A stretch of 12,407 nt of DNA from positions 1 to 12,407 of the forward strand of contig JAPLMO010000374.1 of NCBI GenBank assembly GCA_026386995.1, read 5' to 3'. The position numbers were made by a program, and so were the translations under genes. Numbering within the stretch: position 1 is the first letter of the stretch; every line of letters begins with the position of its first letter. This DNA comes from Planctomycetota bacterium. Its GTDB lineage: Bacteria > Planctomycetota > Phycisphaerae > FEN-1346. The notes beneath the pieces were generated by a model. The model made no database searches. It saw only the letters and a program-made list of their open reading frames with translations, and was not told the DNA's origin. This document shows, piece by piece, positions 7,170 to 11,816 of this stretch.

Positions 7170-7733
7170 TTACCGCGACCCGCCCCCCAGGTGAGACTGG
7201 ATGCGCTCGAGGATCACCTGCTCCAGGGCGTCGTCGCGGTCCTTGGGGACCCACGTGTACTGCGTTTCCTTGAACTCGTCCTGCCGCGCGAGGGACGTCT
7301 TGCGGGGATTGTAAAGATCGTACGTCTGGCTGATGCCCGACGGCGACGTGCCGGGGGCGCTCAGACGCTCTTTATCGACCTTCACCGCCACCTGCGACCC
7401 GCTCGGGGCCGGCGTGACCTGCACGTGCACCGAGCGGCGGATGGTGTGGAGGCTCGACTCCAGGCGCTGAAAGTTGCCCACCGTGTCGTCGCGCCAGAAC
7501 TCGAACCACGAGTCGCCGGTCAGGTTCTCGGTGTCGACGCGGCCGGGCTTGGAGGCCGGGTAGACGATCTCGAAGTGCATTTCCAGGAGGACACGCTCGG
7601 CGACCTTCTCGACCGTCGCGGCGTCGCTGCTGGGCAGCGGCATCGGGTTCGGGAACCGCGCATCGGGCGCACGGACGCAGCCGGCCATCGCCGCCGCCAT
7701 CACCACGAGCAGGCCCCACAGGATGTGCCTCAT
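7170..7733 (-). CDS. Predicted lipoprotein of unknown function
   Basis: This 187-residue protein has a clear lipoprotein signal: MRHILWGLLVVMAAAMAGC, a short charged start, a hydrophobic core and a lipobox MAGC with the acylated Cys at 19. Residue 20 is Val, not Asp. The mature part is soluble and mixed alpha/beta, with no repeats or further membrane segments. It includes VEKVAERVLLEMHFEIVY (41-58), which reads like a helix and strand of a small periplasmic domain. I do not recognise a family. The ATG at 7733 has a strong GGAAGG site. The gene lies 66 bp upstream of mutS on the same strand and probably shares its promoter, with no obvious terminator between them. This association may be by position only. 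Its TAA is in the same frame as mutS. Confidence 0.8.
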   Translation of the reverse strand: MRHILWGLLVVMAAAMAGCVRAPDARFPNPMPLPSSDAATVEKVAERVLLEMHFEIVYPASKPGRVDTENLTGDSWFEFWRDDTVGNFQRLESSLHTIRRSVHVQVTPAPSGSQVAVKVDKERLSAPGTSPSGISQTYDLYNPRKTSLARQDEFKETQYTWVPKDRDDALEQVILERIQSHLGGGSR

Positions 7734-7773
7734 GCCGTTCTTCCTTCCGCCAGGAAAATGCCACCACTCGCTG

Positions 7774-7801
7774 ATTATAAAAGCCCGCCCTGCGGCAGCA
7801 A
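7774..7801 (-). promoter_or_regulatory. Predicted promoter for the lipoprotein-mutS unit
   Basis: On the minus strand a perfect TATAAT (7779-7774) stands 16 bp after a weak TTGCTG (7801-7796). The short stretch is AT-rich within GC-rich surroundings. A start near 7767 would give a leader of about 34 nt ending in the GGAAGG ribosome site. The -10 is convincing; the -35 is weak. Confidence 0.55.
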
Positions 7802-7811
7802 AGCAATTTCG

Positions 7812-7925
7812 CGTTAGACCGTCGCCCGTTTAGCCGTCGCCCGTTTAGCCGCCGCCCGTTTAGCCGTCGCCGCACACGGCGACGGTCATTATCATAATCG
7901 CGGCCGTATGCGGCCGCGGCTAAAC
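7812..7925. repeat. REP-like element B: 15-bp tandem array running into a head-to-head hairpin doublet
   Basis: Four units of 15 bp with consensus CGTTTAGCCGTCGCC lie in tandem (7812-7826, 7827-7841, 7842-7856, 7857-7871). The first is degenerate and the third has one change. The fourth unit runs directly into a complete hairpin (CCGTCGCCG, loop CACA, CGGCGACGG) and then GTCATTAT. A second hairpin in the opposite direction follows (CGCGGCCG, loop TATG, CGGCCGCG, 7899-7918) and ends in GGCTAAACG. The two halves meet at ATTATCATAAT. The doublet ends 8 bp from the stop of the epimerase gene, where it could act as a transcript end. The singlet at 4466-4500 is the same element inverted. Confidence 0.88.
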
Positions 7926-7933
7926 GCGATGCA

Positions 7934-8965
7934 CTACTTCGGTTGCGGCATCAGGTCGGGCCGGTTCTCACGGAACCACGCCACCGTCTGCCGCAGGCCC
8001 GCCTCGGTGCCGACCTTCGGGGCGTATCCGAGGATATTGCGGGCCTTGTCGATCCGGTACGTCAGCGGCGTGGACATGAACTTCAGGCGGAACTTGTTGA
8101 CCAGCGGCGGCTCGGTGCTGCGTTTCAGGAGCCATAACCCCTCGATAATCGGGCATGCGGCCCGCACCACGAGCGTCGGCACGTGGCTGGTCGGCATCAG
8201 GTATCCGGCCTCGCCGCAGATGATCTCCATCATGCGCGTGCGCGTGATCGCCTCGCCGTCGGTGATGAGGAAAACCTCGCCAACGACGTCCGGCCGCACC
8301 GCCGCAAGGTACAGCGCCTCGGCCAGGTTGCCGACGTACACGAGGCTCAGAGGCTGCTTGCCCGAGCCGACGAAACGGAACTTGCCGTTCTGGAGGTTGG
8401 CGAGGACGCGCGGCAGGAACTGGCGGTCGCGCGGCCCGTAGACGTAGGGCGGCCGCAGGATAACCGCCGGCAACTTCCGCTCGCGGACGAACTGTTTGAC
8501 CGTTTCCTCGGCACGAATCTTCGTGAGGTTGTAATTGTCGCCCGTGTGGATGAGGGGGGCGGTCTCGTCCAGGTCTCGCTGCGGGTGCATGCCGAAGACG
8601 ACCATGCTGCTGAGGTAAACGAACCGCTTCAGGCTGCCGGCGGCCAGGGCGGCCTCGGCCAGGTTCCGCGTCCCCTCGACGTTCGCGCGCATCATCTCCG
8701 CAAGCGGCGCCCAGTCCGAGACCATCGCCGCGCAGTGGAACACGTACTCGGCGCCGACCAGGTGCCGGGCCAGGTCGCGCGGGGCGTCGCCGAGGTCGCC
8801 CTGGACGATCTCCACACCCCAGGATTTAAGGAGCGCCGTGTCGCTGGAACTCCGTACAAGCGCCCGAACGCGCCAGCCCTCATCCAGCAGCCGGCGGGCG
8901 AGGTGACTTCCGACCATACCGGTCGCCCCGGTCACGAGTGCGAGCGGTGAACGCGCTTCGGCCAT
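7934..8965 (-). CDS. NAD(P)-dependent epimerase/dehydratase, extended SDR family
   Basis: This 343-residue Rossmann-fold enzyme belongs to the extended short-chain dehydrogenases, close to the 3-beta-hydroxysteroid dehydrogenase/dihydroflavonol reductase branch. The cofactor motif VTGATGMVGS (11-20) gives Gly13, Gly16 and Gly19. VFHCAA is at 75-80, YLSSMVVFG (117-125) supplies the active-site Ser, and YNLTK gives the catalytic Tyr145 and Lys149. RPPYVYGPRD (171-180) and LVYVGNLAEALYLA (208-221) are the usual substrate-side and YVGNLA-type motifs. Arg39 near the end of the second strand may favour NADP. A strong GGGAGGAG ribosome site sits just before ATG 8965, and the gene appears to be a single transcription unit. 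Substrate is open: a nucleotide sugar, sterol or hopanoid precursor, or another hydroxy compound. No pathway genes are adjacent. Confidence 0.9.
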   Translation of the reverse strand: MAEARSPLALVTGATGMVGSHLARRLLDEGWRVRALVRSSSDTALLKSWGVEIVQGDLGDAPRDLARHLVGAEYVFHCAAMVSDWAPLAEMMRANVEGTRNLAEAALAAGSLKRFVYLSSMVVFGMHPQRDLDETAPLIHTGDNYNLTKIRAEETVKQFVRERKLPAVILRPPYVYGPRDRQFLPRVLANLQNGKFRFVGSGKQPLSLVYVGNLAEALYLAAVRPDVVGEVFLITDGEAITRTRMMEIICGEAGYLMPTSHVPTLVVRAACPIIEGLWLLKRSTEPPLVNKFRLKFMSTPLTYRIDKARNILGYAPKVGTEAGLRQTVAWFRENRPDLMPQPK

Positions 8966-8991
8966 GACTCCTCCCTCTTGACTGCGGCCCT

Positions 8992-9019
8992 ATTCTATGG
9001 CCCCGGCCGCCCCCGTCAA
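8992..9019 (-). promoter_or_regulatory. Sigma70-type promoter for the epimerase/dehydratase gene
   Basis: On the minus strand TTGACG (9019-9014) is followed after 16 bp by TAGAAT (8997-8992), each five of six matches to consensus. Transcription would start near 8985, about 20 nt before ATG 8965, leaving just the GGGAGGAG ribosome site. It lies back to back with a plus-strand promoter at 9043-9071. Confidence 0.7.
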
Positions 9020-9042
9020 ACGTAAACGCCCGGCGAACTTTC

Positions 9043-9071
9043 TTGACAGGCCAGCGCACCGAAGGTCTATT
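9043..9071 (+). promoter_or_regulatory. Predicted promoter for the membrane protein gene
   Basis: A perfect TTGACA (9043-9048) precedes TCTATT (9066-9071, four of six) with 17 bp between. A better -10 match, TATAGT at 9077-9082, has no -35 at proper distance. Transcription from about 9078 gives a leader of roughly 160 nt before ATG 9239. The -35 boxes of the two divergent promoters are 23 bp apart, so they could be controlled together. Confidence 0.5.
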
Positions 9072-9100
9072 GTAGGTATAGTGTAGAGAGACGCACCCGG

Positions 9101-9217
9101 CGGCAGCGTGCTGCCGGAGTGGCGTACGCCGCACGGACGCAACGTTGGGGATGCAGTCGGGCCCGAGGGACAGATTCGGCGCGGCCGAAACCGCGGGTCC
9201 CGCTGCAATCCCGGGAC
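9101..9217 (+). promoter_or_regulatory. Structured 5' leader with competing hairpins
   Basis: The presumed leader holds a 7-bp hairpin CGGCAGC-GT-GCTGCCG (9101-9116). A second hairpin TTCGGC-GCG-GCCGAA (9175-9189) is enclosed by GGGAC/GTCCC (9167-9171 with 9197-9201). The same GTCCC, extended to GTCCCG, can instead pair with CGGGAC at 9212-9217, just before the ribosome site GGGAGG (9228-9233). The two pairings exclude each other. It does not match any riboswitch class I can recognise, and GC-rich DNA forms such pairs by chance. Confidence 0.3.
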
Positions 9218-9238
9218 ATTACCAATAGGGAGGTCGCC

Positions 9239-9907
9239 ATGACCGTACAGCCGCCCGCCGCGCAACCGTCTGCGAAAATGGAGTTGGGAGTCTACGTCTC
9301 GAAGGCGTGGAACCTGATGAAGCAGAACCTGCTCCTGCTGATCGTGACCTACCTGATTGTCGCCGTCATCATGAATATCCCGCTGGTGGGGCTGATCATC
9401 GGCGGGCCGGTGATGTTCGGCTTCATTCGAATCGTCCAGAAGCGGTACAAGGGCGAGTCGGCGGAGATCGGCCAGGTCTTCGATGCGTTTAAAACCGACT
9501 TCTCGAAGGGCCTGGTGACATTCCTCCTGATGTTTGTGGTGGCCCTTTGCGTAGTCATACCGGTGGTCATTGTCATCATCGTCCTCAGTTTCATCCCGTG
9601 CGTCGGTACGGTGCTTGGAATTCTGCTCTACATCTGCGCCTTATTGGCGATCGGGGCAGCCCTGTACTTCGTGCTTGAGATTGCGGCCCTCTCGGACGTG
9701 GCCCCCGTGGACGCCATCAAGAAGGGCTTCAAGTTCATGACCGCCAATATCGGGCCGATGATTCTCCTGTCGCTGGTCACAGGCCTGATCGGCATGGCGG
9801 GCATCATTGCCTGCGGCATCGGAGCCTTGTTCACCGCGCCGATGGCGATGGCCATTGTCGTCATTGCGTATAACGAGTGGTATCTGCCGAACGCCACGGC
9901 CGCATAA
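9239..9907 (+). CDS. Polytopic inner-membrane protein of unknown function
   Basis: This 222-residue integral membrane protein has a soluble N-terminus of about 28 residues. Hydrophobic segments fall at about 30-54, 92-118, 121-148, 172-194 and 196-211, so five or six membrane helices are likely. A conserved-looking loop RIVQKRYKGESAEIGQVFDAF (from 64) follows a Gly/Pro-rich turn GLIIGGPVMFG, and the C-terminus ends IAYNEWYLPNATAA. The loop-helix pattern, a glycine-rich helix followed by a short charged loop with a GxxxxxxxxF turn, is reminiscent of DUF4013/YciC/GPDPase-membrane-type proteins, but I cannot assign a family firmly. The frame is open upstream to 9119. The ATG at 9239 is chosen because GGGAGG stands 5 nt before it and the upstream part is low-complexity arginine-rich sequence without membrane character. 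The gene appears monocistronic, with its own promoter and a hairpin terminator downstream. Its job is not shown. Confidence 0.85.
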   Translation: MTVQPPAAQPSAKMELGVYVSKAWNLMKQNLLLLIVTYLIVAVIMNIPLVGLIIGGPVMFGFIRIVQKRYKGESAEIGQVFDAFKTDFSKGLVTFLLMFVVALCVVIPVVIVIIVLSFIPCVGTVLGILLYICALLAIGAALYFVLEIAALSDVAPVDAIKKGFKFMTANIGPMILLSLVTGLIGMAGIIACGIGALFTAPMAMAIVVIAYNEWYLPNATAA

Positions 9908-9952
9908 GGCCGCGCGGGCGGCAAGACGTGCCGGTAGGAATGAATGCATGCG

Positions 9953-9990
9953 AGCGGAGCCGGGCCAGCGGGCGCTCGGCTCCGCTTCTT
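9953..9990 (+). terminator. Predicted intrinsic terminator of the membrane protein gene
   Basis: A perfect 10-bp stem AGCGGAGCCG/CGGCTCCGCT (9953-9962 with 9977-9986) with a 14-nt loop is followed by TCTTC. It lies 46 bp after the stop codon. The T-tract is poor, so it may be a weak or factor-assisted terminator. Confidence 0.55.
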
Positions 9991-10050
9991 CATCGACTGC
10001 CCCCTGGCGGCACGGGGCCATGGTACTTGTTTAGCATGCCAGGCAAGAGT

Positions 10051-10141
10051 TGTCATTCTGAGCAAGCGAAAGCGAGCGAAGAATCTCGGCCGCTCTAACG
10101 GCGAGATTCTTCGGCCCCGTAAACGGGGCCTCAGAATGACA
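10051..10141. repeat. Palindromic repeat C (TGTCATTCTGAG family)
   Basis: The outer arms TGTCATTCTGAG (10051-10062) and CTCAGAATGACA (10130-10141) are perfect inverted repeats. Inside, GAAGAATCTCG (10078-10088) pairs with CGAGATTCTTC (10102-10112), and GGCCCCGT-AA-ACGGGGCC forms a third hairpin at 10113-10130. The sequence AGCAAGCGAAAGCGAGCGAA after the left arm looks like a slightly expanded form of the GAGCGAAGCGAAGAATC core that I recall from intergenic repeats of several bacterial phyla. Only one copy is in the window. Confidence 0.85.
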
Positions 10142-10166
10142 GCGCTAGATTGTGATTTGCGCGGCG

Positions 10167-10247
10167 GGGTGCCACGGTTGCGCTGTTTGCAGCCGTGCCC
10201 CGCGTCGAACAACGGCACGGTTGCTGAACGGCGCAACCGTGGCACCC
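10167..10247. repeat. Nested palindromic repeat D, a divergent relative of repeat A
   Basis: The arms GGGTGCCACGGTTGCGC (10167-10183) and its exact complement (10231-10247) enclose a second near-perfect pair (10189-10199 with 10214-10224, one G-T position). The left half also folds alone: CACGGTTGC with GCAGCCGTG over a GCTGTTT loop. The first 21 bases agree with those of repeat A at about 16 positions, including GGGTG, GGT and CGCTGTT. This suggests the same family. It ends 39 bp before the ackA start codon. Confidence 0.8.
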
Positions 10248-10285
10248 GGCAGCAAGCCACCCGGCGATTGAAAGGTACACAAGGC

Positions 10286-11494
10286 GTGAACGTCCTGGTC
10301 GTCAATTGCGGTTCGTCGAGCATCAAGTACTCGCTCTACCGGATGCAGGACCACGCCGCCGGCGAGGTCCTGGCCTCGGGGCTGGTCGAAAAGATCGGCA
10401 ACCCGCCGAGCCGCCTCAAGCACAAGGCCGGTGCCAAGAGCGACACCCGCGACGTCCAGGCGCCCGACCACCGGGCGGCCTTTGCCGTGATGATGCAGGC
10501 CCTGGCCGAGGGCCCGGCGTCCGTCATCGCCGGCCCCTCCGAAATCCAGGCCGTCGGCCACCGCGTGGTCCACGGCGCCGAGCGGTTCACCGGCAGCGTG
10601 CGCGTGGACGCTGACGTCATCAAGGCCCTCGAGGATTTCTCGACGCTCGCGCCGCTGCACAATCCGCCAAACCTGGTCGGCATCCGCGAGGCCATGCACC
10701 TTATGCCCGGCGCGACGCACGTCGCCGTCTTCGACACGGCGTTCCACCAGACGCTGCCGCCGCATGCGTACCTATACGCCCTGCCCTATGACCTGTACGC
10801 GCAGCATCGCATCCGCCGCTACGGCTTCCACGGCACGAGCCACCGCTACGTGACCGAGGCGGCGGCGCACGTGCTCGGGCGGCCGCTGGGCGAGACCAAC
10901 GTCATCACGGCCCACCTGGGGAACGGATGCAGCATGACGGCCGTCGCCGGCGGCAAGAGCGTTGACACGTCGATGGGCATGACGCCGCTGGAGGGCCTCG
11001 TCATGGGCACGCGCAGCGGCGATGTGGACCCGGGCCTGGTGTTCCATCTCATCCGCTCGCTCGGGCAGACCTTCGACCAGATCGACGGCCTCCTGAACCG
11101 CCAGAGCGGCCTCCTGGGCATCTCCGGCATCTCCAACGACATGCGCGAGGTGGTCGATGCGGCCGCCGCAGGCAACGCGCGGGCCGACCTGGCGGTGGAG
11201 ATCTTCTGCTACCGGATCAAGAAGTACGTCGGCGCGTATACGGCGGTGCTCGGCCGCGTGGACGCCCTCGTCTTTACGGGCGGCATCGGCGAGAACGCCG
11301 CCGGAATCCGCGAGCGGGCATGCCGCGGCCTGGAGGCGATGGGCTACGTGCTGGATGCCTCGCGCAACATCGCCCCCGCGCGCGGCCCGCGCGACGTATC
11401 GGCCGACGGGTCGCCCCACCGCATCCTGGTGATTCCGACGGACGAGGAGATGATGATCGCCCGCGACACGGCCCGCATCGCCGGCGGCGCGTAA
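10286..11494 (+). CDS. ackA: Acetate kinase
   Basis: The enzyme catalyses the reversible reaction acetyl phosphate + ADP = acetate + ATP in the cytosol. It yields ATP in overflow or fermentative metabolism, or activates acetate in reverse. The protein has 402 residues, the usual length. The N-terminal signature VNVLVVNCGSSSIKYSL contains Asn7; GHRVVHGAE (91-99) has Arg93; VFDTAFHQTLP (148-158) has catalytic Asp150; YGFHGTSH (179-186) has His182; HLGNGCSM is at 210-217; GTRSGDVDPG (241-250) has Arg243; FTGGIGENA is at 330-338; and PTDEEMMIARDT (384-395) supplies the metal-binding Glu. All active-site residues are present. GTG 10286 is chosen because homologues start exactly here; AAAGG lies 10 nt upstream. 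The frame extends upstream to 9944, but that part crosses two palindromic repeats. The usual partner, phosphotransacetylase, is not in the window. Confidence 0.97.
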   Translation: MNVLVVNCGSSSIKYSLYRMQDHAAGEVLASGLVEKIGNPPSRLKHKAGAKSDTRDVQAPDHRAAFAVMMQALAEGPASVIAGPSEIQAVGHRVVHGAERFTGSVRVDADVIKALEDFSTLAPLHNPPNLVGIREAMHLMPGATHVAVFDTAFHQTLPPHAYLYALPYDLYAQHRIRRYGFHGTSHRYVTEAAAHVLGRPLGETNVITAHLGNGCSMTAVAGGKSVDTSMGMTPLEGLVMGTRSGDVDPGLVFHLIRSLGQTFDQIDGLLNRQSGLLGISGISNDMREVVDAAAAGNARADLAVEIFCYRIKKYVGAYTAVLGRVDALVFTGGIGENAAGIRERACRGLEAMGYVLDASRNIAPARGPRDVSADGSPHRILVIPTDEEMMIARDTARIAGGA

Positions 11495-11543
11495 TCGACG
11501 CCGGTTTATTTGTGGCTGTTCTTTCCGGCAGTTGCCGTTTGCC

Positions 11544-11645
11544 TTCGTAGGGGCGGCCCTGTGTGGCCGCCCTGTCGTTGTTTCAGTTGGCCGGGGGCAA
11601 CCGCCGCCCAAAGGCAGGGCAGCCACGTAGGGCTGCCCCTACGAA
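11544..11645. repeat. Palindromic repeat E (CGTAGGGGC family)
   Basis: The ends TTCGTAGGGGC and GCCCCTACGAA are perfect inverted repeats. Each arm then folds on itself: GGGCGGCC-CTGTGT-GGCCGCCC on the left and GGGCAGCC-ACGTAG-GGCTGCCC on the right. The arms pair with each other with only a few mismatches over about 31 nt. The tetranucleotide GTAG stands just outside each hairpin, the arrangement known for REP sequences recognised by RAYT transposases. It lies 49 bp after the ackA stop and could end that transcript. Confidence 0.85.
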
Positions 11646-11705
11646 AGGAACCGCCTGCCAGAATCCGCGACCGCACCTCGCCGGCATTTTGACCGCAAAG
11701 ATGAC

Positions 11706-11734
11706 TTGACCCGCGCTGCGCAAGCGCGCACAAT
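11706..11734 (+). promoter_or_regulatory. Sigma70-type promoter with a palindromic spacer, for homospermidine synthase
   Basis: TTGACC (11706-11711, five of six) and CACAAT (11729-11734, four of six) are separated by 17 bp. The whole spacer is an inverted repeat, CGCGCT-GCGCA-AGCGCG (11712-11728), a possible operator. The expected start near 11741 gives a leader of about 75 nt. A GAGGAG ribosome site lies 9 nt before ATG 11817. Confidence 0.6.
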
Positions 11735-11816
11735 CCGCTCCTGAGAGTTTCTCCCGGACCTTGCCGCATGGCACGGGACCTCGTGCGACAGCGCCCTCAT
11801 GAGGAGAACGCGGATC

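Larger units (their letters stand above)
9908..10285. other. 378-bp non-coding interval between the membrane protein gene and ackA
   Basis: The interval holds a hairpin terminator (9953-9990), repeat C (10051-10141) and repeat D (10167-10247). I see no credible gene. The frame open from 9944 into ackA crosses both repeats and has no protein-like composition before the ackA start. No convincing ackA promoter is visible; weak possibilities would lie between or within the repeats. Confidence 0.7.
11495..11816. other. 322-bp non-coding interval between ackA and the homospermidine synthase gene
   Basis: The interval holds palindromic repeat E (11544-11645), the promoter at 11706-11734 and a leader of about 75 nt. 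No gene is supported. No classic terminator follows ackA; repeat E may fill that role. Confidence 0.7.

Noticed and set aside
4647..7817. Very long open frame of 1056 codons on the plus strand
   Set aside because: It runs antisense through mutS and the lipoprotein gene. GC-rich codon bias keeps the opposite frame open, and the translation is Arg/Gly/His/Val-rich without any domain. MutS motifs on the other strand are unmistakable.
7812..7871. Tandem 15-bp units as a CRISPR array
   Set aside because: The units are directly adjacent with no spacers and run into a REP-like hairpin. There are no cas genes.
10772..11626. Open frame of 284 codons on the minus strand
   Set aside because: It lies antisense to acetate kinase and extends through repeat E. 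It is a composition artefact.
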